Positions 1 to 8,908 of a stretch of 35,248 bases of DNA are shown here, in pieces (the stretch's first letter is position 1; every line of letters begins with the position of its first letter). This DNA is from JBGQMW01 sp963769845. Its GTDB lineage: Archaea > Thermoproteota > Bathyarchaeia > Bathyarchaeales > Bathycorpusculaceae. The position numbers and the translations under genes are program-made. The stretch spans positions 1 through 35,248 of the forward strand of contig CAVYNL010000024.1 in NCBI GenBank assembly GCA_963769845.1, written 5' to 3'. Under the pieces are notes generated by a model. It saw only the letters and a list, made by a program, of their open reading frames with translations. It searched no databases and had not been told where the DNA came from.

Positions 1-934
1 ATAAGCAAGCGTTTGTCAATCTTGACGGTTGGCTGAAGGAGGATTCCGTCTAAATGAATGTTGCTTTTCGTGTGTCCACCAGGAAATGACGTGTTGTCTC
101 CTACGGCAATATGCACTGTTCCCAACACTTTTTCGTCTTCTAACACATTTCCTATCAGGCGAGCTTTCGGATTGGTTCCAATGCCAAGCTCAGCAATGTT
201 GTAGGCGTTTTTGTCAGCCGCTTCCAAGATGCTCTTAAGCTTGGCTGCATCAGGACCAACGAGGCTTCGCGCCCTTCCGTCCTTCACAGCAATCTTAAGT
301 GGCTGCCTCACTGACAGCCCCAGAGCGGTATCTACCATGTTGTCTATGACCAGAGTTCCGCTTGTTGACCCTTCAACTGGTGCTAAGGCGGCTTCCCCTG
401 CAGGCAGGTTTCCCAAGTCGCCAGGCTTGTGAATCAAGCCCGTATCTCTCATTGGTGGGCGTTCCTTGATGCTCATCGTCAAATCTGTTCCCGAAGGAGT
501 TGAAATGGTGACTGCTGAACCCTTCTGCACAAGCGTCGCCACTTTATTCGTCAAAGATGCTACTTTTTTGTAGTTAGCTGTTAGCCGCCGACGCTCATCA
601 TGCCTTCAGTTATGCTTGGCATGCTGGCGATTCTTGCACCTTGCTTGGTTGCGTTGCGCCGTGCATCTGTGTTTGAAAGCGACATGTAAGTAGGTGCAAG
701 CACAACGTCAGCCGCTTTCATGGCTTCGGCAACGGGCTTTGGAGGCTCATCTCCATGACGTCTGGTAGGCTCCATAATCATAACGGTCGTTTTGGCTCCT
801 ATCGATGCTGCAGAACAAGCCAGAGTCTCAGCTATCTTTAGCATCTTTGTATCAGTGACGATCAGAACGGTTTCCTCTGGTTTAGTTTTCATGCAGGTTT
901 CAACCGCGATTCGTGCACCCTTCATCATGGACAT
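1..934 (-). pseudogene. M29-type (thermophilic) aminopeptidase, frameshifted and cut by window edge
   Basis: Metal-dependent exo-aminopeptidase of the M29 / leucyl aminopeptidase T family, cytosolic peptide turnover (family knowledge). The first part (ATG at 934, preceded by a GAGG-rich stretch) encodes the Rossmann-like N-terminal half with ETVLIVTDTKMLKIAETLA and the conserved SLSNTDARR and PSITEGMM segments, then hits a stop at 581-583. The next part of the same protein continues in another frame from about 590 (LTANYKKVASLTNKVA, then SGTSGTLVID-like and GGHTKSNIHLDG segments) and stays open to position 1. A single missing base near 585-600 explains both parts. An in-frame extension to 997 exists, but homologues start near the ATG at 934. 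Whether this is a real pseudogene or a sequencing error cannot be told from one copy; other genes in the window show the same kind of lesion. Confidence 0.75.
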
Positions 935-1039
935 GTTCTCAAACAAACAAGACACCTCTTCCTCATCTGGGGCGTTTCTTTCACGCCAAAAACACATGGT
1001 AGGAAGTTGCTTAAAAAAGGGTGCACATCAACAGCCCGC

Positions 1040-1085
1040 TCGATAGTCGGGATTTGAACCCAGGACACATGGGGATGTCTCCCGT
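1040..1085 (-). other. tRNA-like 3' fragment (T-arm)
   Basis: On the minus strand the stretch contains a canonical T-loop context (GGGTTCAAATCCC) followed by CGACTATCGAGCGGG. I could not find a matching 5' acceptor strand, a 7-nt anticodon loop with U33, or a D-arm in the 90 bases upstream, so I do not call a functional tRNA. It could be a tRNA remnant left by integration, or a tRNA with an intron I failed to fold. It sits between the M29 gene and the HD gene; nothing else is visible from 998 to 1191. Confidence 0.3.
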
Positions 1086-1191
1086 TATCCCGTTTGACAT
1101 AGATATCTCCAATTAGAAACATGATAACCGTTGCCTAAAAGGACGGATAGAGAATTGTTCTATAGTTTGACATCGATTCAAGTTTGAGAAA

Positions 1192-1788
1192 TCAACTAAT
1201 CCCCAAATCTGCTAGTGAGAGTTCTTTCTCTAGTGCCGACAGGAAGGACATCGTTTCTTTGTTCCTTTTCTCGGCTAGTTCTCGTGCTGACTTGGTGTTT
1301 AGCATGTCATAGATAGGAATATATGTTTCGAAAGCGAGTTTTACCGCAGAATTAAAGGATTGCCTCCCACACCAATGAAAACCTCTCGCAATCCCTAAAG
1401 CACCTAACAAGTCAATTTTGTCTGCGTCCCAAACTATTTTCTCCTCAAGCGAGTTTAACTTGTTCTTGGAGTCAACATTATGAAGCAACACTATTCTAGC
1501 TATTTTTTGGGTCTTTTGTGGCGGGTAATGCACTTTGTTTAGAATCTCAGAAGCAAGTTTCGCTCCAGTTTCGTTGTGTGGTTGACCTACACACCGTCCC
1601 ACGTCATGCAATATAGCCCCTACTTGAACCAATTCTATGTCCGCTTTCTCCTTCTTTGCTAAGAGAATCGCAATCTTGACTACACGGTCGACATGTTCAT
1701 ACGAATGAGCCGTTCCTTCGAGTGGCGACATCTTTTCCTTCACGATTCCTTCCAACTCTTCAATTAATGATTGCAAAGTCTCACGCAA
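1192..1788 (-). CDS. HD-domain phosphohydrolase
   Basis: 198-aa HD-superfamily metal-dependent phosphohydrolase, similar to the stand-alone HD proteins often annotated as predicted phosphohydrolases (substrate unknown, perhaps nucleotides). The metal ligands are visible: H28/H32 in AHSYEHVDRV, the HD pair at residues 61-62 (ILHDVGR), H71, a later LLHN histidine and WDADKID near residue 120. The start is TTG at 1788 because the preceding in-frame codon is a stop; the next candidate, M20, would still keep the first histidine. A strong BRE/TATA element lies about 50 nt upstream and is shared with the neighbouring nucleotidyltransferase gene. Same direction as that gene but with its own promoter, so probably co-regulated rather than one operon. 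Confidence 0.85.
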   Translation of the reverse strand: MRETLQSLIEELEGIVKEKMSPLEGTAHSYEHVDRVVKIAILLAKKEKADIELVQVGAILHDVGRCVGQPHNETGAKLASEILNKVHYPPQKTQKIARIVLLHNVDSKNKLNSLEEKIVWDADKIDLLGALGIARGFHWCGRQSFNSAVKLAFETYIPIYDMLNTKSARELAEKRNKETMSFLSALEKELSLADLGIS

Positions 1789-1833
1789 CTATTTTTCATT
1801 GCACGATTTCGTCAACTGCTACTCTTTCTATAG

Positions 1834-1857
1834 TTCAGCTATAACTTTTCCGCAAAA
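1834..1857 (-). promoter_or_regulatory. Shared promoter block, copy A
   Basis: 24-nt sequence, on the minus strand containing GCGGAAAAGTTATAGC: a BRE-like purine tract followed by a TATA-like core. It lies about 50 nt before the HD gene start and is identical to copies at 2736-2759 and 8909-8932. Confidence 0.7.
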
Positions 1858-1921
1858 GCAACATTGCCCGTTAATCATCGTTGGTTGGATAAATCTTTGC
1901 CCACAAACCAGAGAATGTGAG

Positions 1922-2695
1922 TCATATTCTTGGGTTGCTAGCTACCTTGAACTTCCACGGATTCTCAAGTTTCTCCTTCGTGACACCACACTCTAATAGC
2001 TTCTTCTCTAGTTCAGACACAAGATTGTTGATGATTTCTTGCTTTGCTTCAAACTCTTGTTTTGTCCATTTTGTGGTTGTCAGGATTCTGTGGAGCATAT
2101 GCCTGTAATCTGTTGGACTATACTTCAGCTTCTCCAGTTCTCGTAGACGCCATTTTCTGTATGGAACAAAATTCCTATTCAGTATGAAAATCAGAGCTGT
2201 ATAGTATTCCGTGGCTTGAGTTAGATACTGTTGAGCAATCATGAAATCTTTTCTCTGTATAGCTTTTCCAGAGTCGTAAGGAGCGTTTCCAGTTGCATAA
2301 TACCAGTAGAGGAAAAGTTTCTCTAGCCAAATCTTTTTTGGATATTGCTTGTATTTGGCAAGCAAATTCTTGAGCTTGTCTCCTGAGTCGAGTAGTATTG
2401 TGGATTTTGAATAAACCCAAAGGTCGACATCATTTGTCCAATCTCTCAATGCGTCTTCTAGTTCCTGAAGCGTCATCCACTTCCAAGACACATCCGTTCC
2501 TCGATACGATTCATATGCTTCACAGGTTCTTCTCATTTTGTTGTATGATTTTTTGGTTACAAAAACCTCTAGGTCTATATCAGAAGAACTGTCGGCATAG
2601 CCAACAGATGAAGACCCTACAAGCAAAACACCTAATACACCATCGGCTTTTGCCAGTTTCAATTGGACAAAATCCTTAGCAACTTCACCCAGCAA
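1922..2695 (-). CDS. Nucleotidyltransferase-domain protein
   Basis: 257-aa protein with an N-terminal DNA polymerase beta-like nucleotidyltransferase fold: the motif GSSSVGYADSSSDIDLEV gives the helix-turn GSxxxG and the catalytic aspartates D39 and D41, with a third candidate acid at D91 (DVDLWVYS). The C-terminal half is helical and rich in aromatic and charged residues, like DUF4037-type or aminoglycoside nucleotidyltransferase-like proteins; I cannot assign a substrate. Translation appears to start at TTG 2695, close after promoter copy B; the frame is open for only a few codons upstream. It is followed by the HD gene, which has the same promoter block. A toxin/antitoxin or antibiotic-modifying role is possible but not shown. 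Confidence 0.8.
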   Translation of the reverse strand: MLGEVAKDFVQLKLAKADGVLGVLLVGSSSVGYADSSSDIDLEVFVTKKSYNKMRRTCEAYESYRGTDVSWKWMTLQELEDALRDWTNDVDLWVYSKSTILLDSGDKLKNLLAKYKQYPKKIWLEKLFLYWYYATGNAPYDSGKAIQRKDFMIAQQYLTQATEYYTALIFILNRNFVPYRKWRLRELEKLKYSPTDYRHMLHRILTTTKWTKQEFEAKQEIINNLVSELEKKLLECGVTKEKLENPWKFKVASNPRI

Positions 2696-2735
2696 GGTTT
2701 CCGCCCTCGAGTGCTATTCAGATAGTTCTTGTCGA

Positions 2736-2759
2736 TTCAGCTATAACTTTTCCGCAAAA
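2736..2759 (-). promoter_or_regulatory. Shared promoter block, copy B
   Basis: Identical over 24 nt to copies A and C. It sits about 45 nt upstream of the nucleotidyltransferase start on the same strand. Confidence 0.7.
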
Positions 2760-3527
2760 CCAAAAGTCATTAGGTGTTTGACAGTACGTACTTGAGTTTT
2801 GTAAGAACTTTGAACTCATCCTTATCTGCTATATGGAAAACCAACGCACTTAGGATAGTGCCTCTTTTCTAATCTCTCTGTTCAAATTATCATTGAGAGT
2901 GTTTGACCTTCGGTTTTTTCTTCGGCTTTCTCTCTGCTTCCTTTCAAACTATGGGAATTTGTCTTTTCCCTCTATGCTCTATGCTGTCTCTATCGAATCT
3001 ATGATGATTGTCAGCAAATTGAATAGAATATGCTACATGCCTAAGACCCCTACGTCCATGTTGTCACCTATCTGGGGGAATTCAGAAGGATTTTGAAAAA
3101 ACATGACCATTATGATTCTTGGTTGGGTACCTTTGATATGCCTTGTTTCGGAACCTCAGAGACATATGGAGTTAACCTTAGAGAGTCTTAGTTCCAAACT
3201 AATCTTATTCTTAGATTGCAGGAAGAAACCTGTCCTACTCTTCTTCTAATAAGAGACAGTCCGAGGTTCGAAAGAAGAACCGCAAGATTTGGACTCCTGG
3301 CATGACCAAGTGATGTTCTTCCACTGTATGGAGATATCCCCCAACATGAGAACTCGATCAATCCGTGCCACATAGTCAGGGGACAATAGTTTCGACTCTG
3401 AACTGCAAAGCTTATAAATCAACACAATCAATCCGCAAGCATTTAATCTTTTAAACGCAAACTAAGAAGCTAGTATCTGATAGTCCGTGTATCATGTTTC
3501 AGGTTGCGTAAGGAGTAGATGATTTGA
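2760..3527. other. Intergenic region of about 770 bp
   Basis: No convincing intact gene. On the minus strand, roughly 2775-2868, a short open frame reads TILSALVFHIADKDEFKVL and ends in a stop just behind promoter copy B; it looks protein-like and may be the tail of a degraded gene. The rest shows no RNA gene or repeat I recognise. Possible promoter cores for the downstream kinase are CTTATAAAT near 3410 and TTTTAAACG near 3450. Confidence 0.4.
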
Positions 3528-6500
3528 ATGACAGAATCTATCGTTGAGTCTTCTGCAGAAGCAGTTTTGAATGTAGCCAAGACGGAGAGAATTAGAGTCT
3601 TGCACGTTGATGATGACCTTACATTTCTGTCAATTGCGAAACAATGCTTGGAAATGCAGGGTGAAATTGACGTAGACAACGTGTCTTCAGTTTACGAAGC
3701 ATCTGAAAAACTGAAGAAGACGGATTATGATGCTGTTGTTTGTGATTACCAGATGCCTGGTAAAGATGGGCTTGAACTTCTAAAAGAACTGCGAGCAAAT
3801 GGAAACAATATTCCATTCATTGTTTTTACTGGAAAAGGCAGAGAGGAAATAGCCGTAAAAGCACTGAACTTGGGTGCTTCGGGATACTTCGACAAACATG
3901 GTGAACCAGAAACAGTCTATGGCGAATTGGCACATGGCATAAGAACTGCCGTGGAACAGAAGAAAGCCGAGGAGAACCTGTTTGCTGAAAGAGATAAGCT
4001 TGAAACAGTTACAAGAAGCATTGGTGCTGGGCTTATCATGATTTCGAAAGATTACCGTACTCTTTGGGCGAATGACGTTCTCAAACGAATATTCGGCGAT
4101 CTAGAGGGCAAAACCTGCTACTCAACCTACAATCATAGAAAGGACATTTGTCCAAAATGTGGAGTTCAAGAGATTTTTGAAACTGGAAAATCCAAAGATG
4201 TTCACGAACAAGTGAGAAAGGATGCTGACGGAAAAATTATCTGGTCAGAGGTCACGGCTACTCCGATTAAGGACACAGATGGAAATGTCACAGCGGTGCT
4301 AGAACTGGTCATACCCATCACTCAACGTAAAAGGGCAGAGGAGGAGCTTCACGATTCTGAAGAAAAATATAGAAGTCTGGTTGAGCTGGCTCCCGACGGC
4401 ATAGTAGCTGTGAATACAGAAGGCATAATCACATCGGCCAACCGTAGTTTCCTGACTTTAGTAGGCTATGACTCTGAAGAAATCGTTGGCAAACCATTCA
4501 TGGAGTTGAAATCCAGTCGAGTGGAAGACATTCCAAAATTCCAGAGCATGTTCATGTCTCTGATGAAGGGAGAATCACCTTCACCAGTTGAATTTCTTTA
4601 TGTTCGGAGAGATGGAACGAGTAGATGGGCAGAAGTGCATCCTAGTTTATTGACTAAAGATGGTAATCCTGTGGGAGCTCAAGTAATCATGAGAGATGTC
4701 ACTGAACGAAAGAACGCGGAGGAAAAACTGAGGTCTTTGAATGAATTCAATGAAAATGTAATTGATTCAATCGATGACTCTCTTCTGGTAATCGATCCTA
4801 ACGACTATAGAATTACAGGCTTCAATGAAGCAGCATTGAAACGATTAATGTTAAGAAAAGAAGACCTAATGGGGAAGACTTGCTATGAAACAACTCATCA
4901 TCGCTCGACACCTTGTGAACCTCCTCTTCAGATTTGTCCAATTCAGGGAGTGTTAAAGACTGGCAAAACCGTTACAGTTGAACACACGCATTTCGATAAA
5001 GGCAACAACGAAATATTCGTGGAAGTTTCTGTCCATCCTGTAAGAAACCAAGAAGGAAACATAGTCCAACTAGTTCACCTCTCCAGGGACATAACAGAAC
5101 GCAGTGAGTCTGAGGAGAAATTTAGGGTTCTTGCAGAACAGTCGCCAAATATGATTTTTATGAACAAGATGGGAAAGGTATTTTATGCAAACAAAAAATG
5201 CGAAGAAATTGTTGGATACCGAACCGAAGAGCTCTGCTCTCCTGATTTTAAGTTCCTCACCTTGATTGCCCCAGAATCTATAGATCAAGTAAAGTCAACT
5301 TTCAGAAGACATATGGAAGGCGAATACGTAACTCCATACGAATGTACGCTTCTCACAAAAGAAGGAAAGAGAATAACCGCAATAATTGCGACAAATTTGA
5401 TAACCTACAAGGGAGAAAAAACTATTCTTGGAATGATAACTGACATCACAGAACGCAAAAAAGTGGAGGAAGAAAAAAGCAGGCTTCTTCATGACCTTCA
5501 TCAGCGTGTAAAGGAGCTTAACTGTTTTTATGGTATGTCAAGGCTTTTTGAGAAATCTGACATTTCGTTAGATGACGCATTGCAAAAAACGGCTGACCTG
5601 CTTCCCCTTGCTGTGCAATATCCAGACATTACATGTGCAAGAGTAGTTGTTGAGAATCGAGAGTTTTCGACGAAAAACTTCAAGGAGACCAGATGGAAGC
5701 TGCAGGCTGACATTGAAGTATTTGGAAAAAAGGTTGGCTTTGTGGAAGTGGGTTACCTTGAAGAACGGCCTACAATTGCTGAAGGTCCCTTTCCGAAAGA
5801 AGAAAGACTCCTAATAGATGCCGTTGCAGAGAGATTGGGAAAAATCACTGAACGCAAGAAAACAGAAAAGATGCTGCAGGAGAGCGAAGAAAGATTTAGG
5901 GCAATCTTTGAAGGAGCAAACGACGGCATTCTTGCTGCCGATGCTAAAACAAGAAGATTCTCTTTTGCTAATCCCAGAATGTGTGAAATAACAGGCTATT
6001 CATCAGAAGAATTGCTCAAATTAGGTGTAGGTGACATAGTTCCTAAGAAAGATTTGCCTTATGTAATTGACAGTTTTGAAAAGCAAAGGCAGGGGAAAGT
6101 GGCTCTTTCGAAGGACATTCCTGTTCTGAGAAAAGATGGAAGAGTGGTTTATTGCGATGTTAGTTCTAAATCCCTGAAAATTGGAAGCCAAGAATACTTG
6201 GTAGGCATATTCAGAGACGTCACTGAAAGCAAAAAAGCGGAGGAGAAGTTAAGACAAAATAACGATAGAATTGAAATGATGAATGAAAAGTTACGTGTGG
6301 TTGGAGGCTTGTCTAGGCATGATGTTAATAACAAGCTTTCAGCGGTGACTGGATATGCGTATTTGTTGAAGAAGAAGCATGCTGACCAGGCAGACATCGT
6401 GGATGGGCTTGGAAAGATGGAGCAGGCTGTGAAAGAAGTTGGAAAGATTTTTGATTTCGCTAGAATCTACGAGAAGTTGGGCGTTGAAGAGTTAACTTAT

Positions 6501-6944
6501 GTTGATGTGGAGAAGACCCTAGATGAGTCTGTGGCTCTTTTTTCTGGCTTAACCATTAAGGTGGTTAATGGATGCCATGGATTAACCGTGCTGGCGGATT
6601 CGTTTCTCAGGCAACTATTCTACAATTTCATTGACAACACTAGAAAATACGGCGGGAAAGCCACAGCGGCAAGGGTGTATTATGAGAAAGCAGAGTCGGG
6701 TGAGTTGCGGTTAGTTTATGCGGATGACGGCGTAGGCATCTCCGCAGAGAACAAATTGAAGCTCTTCACTGAGGGCTTTAGCACTGGGGGTAGCACAGGC
6801 TTTGGCTTATTCTTGATTAGGAAGATGATGGACGTTTACGGCTGGCAAATCCAAGAAACAGGTATTCAAGGGAAAGGAGCCAAATTCGTCATAACGATAC
6901 CCAAAGCAAACCTAAATGGGAAAGAAAACTATCAACTCTCTTGA
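3528..6944 (+). CDS. Hybrid REC-multi-PAS-GAF histidine kinase
   Basis: 1138-aa cytoplasmic sensor kinase with no membrane segment. Order: receiver domain (about 22-140, phospho-acceptor D73 in VVCDYQMPG), PAS1 (150-270), PAS2 (277-395), PAS3 (401-525), PAS4 (530-655), a GAF-like domain (658-780, starting HQRVKELNCFYGMS), PAS5 (787-905), then the kinase core with H931 in LSRHDVNNKLSAVTGY, N-box around N1037 (FIDNTRKYG), G1 DDGVGIS and G2 GGSTGFGLFLIRKM. PAS1 and PAS3 carry cysteine clusters (C197/C208/C211 and C452/C463/C470) in similar contexts, suggesting metal or redox sensing. ATG 3528 follows AGGAG at 3511; the nearby in-frame ATG at 3519 is closed by a stop. No cognate output regulator is adjacent, typical of archaeal orphan kinases. 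Confidence 0.95.
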   Translation: MTESIVESSAEAVLNVAKTERIRVLHVDDDLTFLSIAKQCLEMQGEIDVDNVSSVYEASEKLKKTDYDAVVCDYQMPGKDGLELLKELRANGNNIPFIVFTGKGREEIAVKALNLGASGYFDKHGEPETVYGELAHGIRTAVEQKKAEENLFAERDKLETVTRSIGAGLIMISKDYRTLWANDVLKRIFGDLEGKTCYSTYNHRKDICPKCGVQEIFETGKSKDVHEQVRKDADGKIIWSEVTATPIKDTDGNVTAVLELVIPITQRKRAEEELHDSEEKYRSLVELAPDGIVAVNTEGIITSANRSFLTLVGYDSEEIVGKPFMELKSSRVEDIPKFQSMFMSLMKGESPSPVEFLYVRRDGTSRWAEVHPSLLTKDGNPVGAQVIMRDVTERKNAEEKLRSLNEFNENVIDSIDDSLLVIDPNDYRITGFNEAALKRLMLRKEDLMGKTCYETTHHRSTPCEPPLQICPIQGVLKTGKTVTVEHTHFDKGNNEIFVEVSVHPVRNQEGNIVQLVHLSRDITERSESEEKFRVLAEQSPNMIFMNKMGKVFYANKKCEEIVGYRTEELCSPDFKFLTLIAPESIDQVKSTFRRHMEGEYVTPYECTLLTKEGKRITAIIATNLITYKGEKTILGMITDITERKKVEEEKSRLLHDLHQRVKELNCFYGMSRLFEKSDISLDDALQKTADLLPLAVQYPDITCARVVVENREFSTKNFKETRWKLQADIEVFGKKVGFVEVGYLEERPTIAEGPFPKEERLLIDAVAERLGKITERKKTEKMLQESEERFRAIFEGANDGILAADAKTRRFSFANPRMCEITGYSSEELLKLGVGDIVPKKDLPYVIDSFEKQRQGKVALSKDIPVLRKDGRVVYCDVSSKSLKIGSQEYLVGIFRDVTESKKAEEKLRQNNDRIEMMNEKLRVVGGLSRHDVNNKLSAVTGYAYLLKKKHADQADIVDGLGKMEQAVKEVGKIFDFARIYEKLGVEELTYVDVEKTLDESVALFSGLTIKVVNGCHGLTVLADSFLRQLFYNFIDNTRKYGGKATAARVYYEKAESGELRLVYADDGVGISAENKLKLFTEGFSTGGSTGFGLFLIRKMMDVYGWQIQETGIQGKGAKFVITIPKANLNGKENYQLS

Positions 6945-7172
6945 TCGATCAATCAGTCAGGTTTCTGGAGTGCACTGGATATCCCTCTCTTCTTTCACAA
7001 TTCTGCTGTATTTCTCGACAAGAAGTCGGATTTCGTCCTTTGCACTCTCTCGGTTCATAATAGAAAGGGTCTGGTCACTGTTTGCGACTATGAAGGCCAC
7101 AAAATCTTCAGAAAACGAAAATACTGAAAACGGCCTTCTGGACAAACCCCCCGCCATTTTTACCATAGGTAG

Positions 7173-7287
7173 TGCGGGGGGTGGGATTCGAACCCACGGA
7201 GGCCTTCGCCAGAGGATCTTAAGTCCTCCCCCTTGTCTTAGGCTGTTTCTGGCCCTGCCTATTTAGACCTGGCTCGGGTACCCCCGC
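7173..7287 (-). tRNA. tRNA-Leu (UAA) with D-loop insertion
   Basis: Class II tRNA. The acceptor GCGGGGG pairs with CCCCCGC; the anticodon arm is GAGGA-CTTAAGA-TCCTC giving anticodon UAA (7219-7221); there is a long variable arm and a T-arm GTGGG-TTCGAAT-CCCAC. Without 7235-7265 it would have the normal 84-nt length. That extra 31 nt falls in the D-loop and can fold on itself (TAGGC with GCCTA, and GTCT with AGAC). It may be a noncanonical intron. No CCA is encoded. Confidence 0.93.
7235..7265 (-). other. 31-nt insertion in tRNA-Leu D-loop (candidate intron)
   Basis: Sequence between the D-loop GGTC and the closing AAGGGG of the tRNA. It forms a 5-bp stem TAGGC/GCCTA with an outer GTCT/AGAC helix separated by an AAA bulge. 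Archaeal tRNAs carry noncanonical introns with bulge-helix-bulge motifs at such places; the fold here is only an incomplete match to that motif. Confidence 0.6.
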
Positions 7288-7387
7288 ACCAGCCACTAGT
7301 TGATAGTCGTGTTAAGGATAAGTTTTTTGCAGGCGACAGTAAGTTAAAATCTGCATGCCGCATACTGTTCTGGTTGAACAAATCCAT

Positions 7388-7462
7388 GGGCGAGTAGCTC
7401 AGCACGGATAGAGCACCAGCCTCCTAAGTTGGGGGTCGTGGGTTCAAATCCCACCCCGCCCG
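7388..7462 (+). tRNA. tRNA-Arg (CCU)
   Basis: 75-nt cloverleaf: acceptor GGGCGAG/CCCGCCC with one A-C mismatch at the sixth pair, D-arm GCTC..GAGC, anticodon arm CCAGC-CTCCTAA-GTTGG with anticodon CCU, T-arm GTGGG-TTCAAAT-CCCAC, discriminator G, no encoded CCA. A TATA-like TTAAAAT lies about 40 nt upstream. It is transcribed divergently from tRNA-Leu. Confidence 0.93.
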
Positions 7463-7562
7463 CCTTATTTTCAAGAAATGAGCTGTTGTTGCTGAGTTTT
7501 TGGTCAATATTCTTTGGGTCAATTGGGTCAATAGGGTTCAACTTATTTCCATTTAGAATGCT

Positions 7563-7850
7563 TTGAACATACTGAAAACTTTGCTTATGATATTCAAATC
7601 TGAGTTTGCCATCCTTAGAACCCCTGTAGGCACAGTCTTTGCTGTTGCCAGCCTCGTAGATCCAATTATGTATGTGGCAAAACAATCCGCTTATTCCGCT
7701 TATGTGATACTGATCGGAATTGTGGGAGTTGTGGCTTCAGCACTGATTGTCTGGTACGCATGGAAGTCAGCAGAAAGCATGAGCCTTACTAACGAGTCAA
7801 AAAGAGAGACCCTATCCTTTTCTCACTTAGAGCTATCATCTTGGTGCTAG
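7563..7850 (+). CDS. Small membrane protein, function unknown
   Basis: 95 codons from a TTG start. The product has two hydrophobic stretches (about residues 19-40 and 44-66, the second being YVILIGIVGVVASALIVWYAW) followed by a hydrophilic tail, as in a two-helix membrane protein. I recognise no family. It lies between the tRNA-Arg gene and the acetyltransferase gene on the same strand. The start is uncertain, and the strongly hydrophobic composition is the main reason to believe the frame. Confidence 0.45.
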   Translation: MNILKTLLMIFKSEFAILRTPVGTVFAVASLVDPIMYVAKQSAYSAYVILIGIVGVVASALIVWYAWKSAESMSLTNESKRETLSFSHLELSSWC

Positions 7851-7897
7851 GCACAGACATGGACTTGCATCACGAATAGGGCACATATGGAGTTGAT

Positions 7898-8518
7898 TTG
7901 GAAAACATCAGATTATTGGTTCTTCCACAAGTCATAAGAACTGAAGCAGAGAACACGTCAAATGGTGAGAGATTGCTTGAAGGCAAGACTGTGAATCTAA
8001 AGGTTGTGGAGAAGGAGGATTTGCCACTACTTGCAGAATGGTTCAACAAGCCTGAGGTCTTTGGTGAATACAATCCTTTGCATCAGGTGTCCAGAACAGA
8101 AGCAGAAAAAATGTTTGAGAGCCCCCATGAAGAGAAGTCATTCATCATAGAGAAAAAGGACGGAAGCAAAATCGGTTTCATAGCACATTTTTACGTCCTA
8201 CATGTTGCGGGTAGACAACTGGAAATCGGCTATAGTTTGGTGCCGAGTGAGAGAGGAAAGGGCTACGGCACCGAAGCTACACAGTTAATGGTGGATTACT
8301 TGTTTCTCTCAAAAGACACAATGCGTATTCAAGCCCAAACTGACCCGAGAAACATAGCCTCTCACAAAGTCTTAGAGAAAGTTGGGTTTAAGAAGGAAGG
8401 AACACTTCGCAAAAGCTTCTTCATGAGAGGAGAATGGAGAGATGCCTATATCTACAGTATACTCAGAGCAGAATGGAAAGAACCGAAAATACTGACAAAA
8501 ACCGTTGAAGGCGAATAG
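7898..8518 (+). CDS. GNAT N-acetyltransferase (RimJ/RimL type)
   Basis: 206-aa acyl-CoA-dependent N-acetyltransferase. The typical opening RLLEGKTVNLKVVEKEDLP begins about residue 25, the acetyl-CoA loop is SERGKGYGTEATQLMVDYLF, and the family ending NIASHKVLEKVGFKKEGTL is followed by RGEWRDAYIYSILRAEW, as in proteins that acetylate ribosomal protein N-termini or small molecules. The start is given as TTG 7898, which adds about 20 residues before the conserved core; a downstream non-ATG start is possible. Four bases separate its stop from the next ATG, so the two are probably one transcript. Confidence 0.88.
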   Translation: MENIRLLVLPQVIRTEAENTSNGERLLEGKTVNLKVVEKEDLPLLAEWFNKPEVFGEYNPLHQVSRTEAEKMFESPHEEKSFIIEKKDGSKIGFIAHFYVLHVAGRQLEIGYSLVPSERGKGYGTEATQLMVDYLFLSKDTMRIQAQTDPRNIASHKVLEKVGFKKEGTLRKSFFMRGEWRDAYIYSILRAEWKEPKILTKTVEGE

Positions 8519-8522
8519 AAAC

Positions 8523-8846
8523 ATGAATATCGTTTTTGTTTTGACATACGTGGTCAAATACGAAAAGCGAACAGAATTTCAGATACTGGTCAAAAGATTC
8601 CTCAAATTCAAAAAGGAGAACCCGAAGGCTTTTGAAGGATTGAAATCATGGCGGCTTTTCCAGCGAGAATACGGTGGAGTAGCTGGTTCATACGTTGAAA
8701 TGTGGGAATACAAGAGCCTAGAAGAGCTGGACAAGGTTAATGCGAGAATGATGAAACACAAAGAGATGATGGAGATTGACACAGAATTTCACAAGTTAAT
8801 AGACCACGCAACATTAACGGAGTCAATATGGAATACGGTTGCGTAG
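8523..8846 (+). CDS. Small alpha/beta-barrel-like protein, function unknown
   Basis: 107 residues from ATG 8523 (MNIVFVLTYVVKY). The pattern of a first beta strand, then RTEFQILVKRFLKFKKENP, a strand with VEMWEYKSLEELDKVN and a terminal helix resembles dimeric alpha/beta barrel (ABM/NIPSNAP-like) proteins, but this is a fold guess only. The frame is open a little upstream into the acetyltransferase gene; the ATG just after that gene's stop is the natural start. Likely cotranscribed with the GNAT gene. Confidence 0.65.
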   Translation: MNIVFVLTYVVKYEKRTEFQILVKRFLKFKKENPKAFEGLKSWRLFQREYGGVAGSYVEMWEYKSLEELDKVNARMMKHKEMMEIDTEFHKLIDHATLTESIWNTVA

Positions 8847-8908
8847 TCTGGAAATATCGAAAAAACGATAGAAGCATCCTCTATCAGTCATTGTAAGCCA
8901 GTTTTTGA

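Noticed and set aside
580..605. Programmed frameshift in the M29 aminopeptidase
   Set aside because: No slippery heptamer or downstream pseudoknot visible; the family is not known to use recoding and similar indels occur in other genes here.
1040..1130. Complete tRNA gene on the minus strand
   Set aside because: T-loop is convincing but no acceptor pairing, D-arm or anticodon loop with U33 could be drawn; kept only as a fragment.
7344..7685. Minus-strand frame over the tRNA-Arg gene
   Set aside because: Crosses the tRNA and reads its complement; the GFEPTT-like peptide is an artefact of tRNA T-arm sequence.
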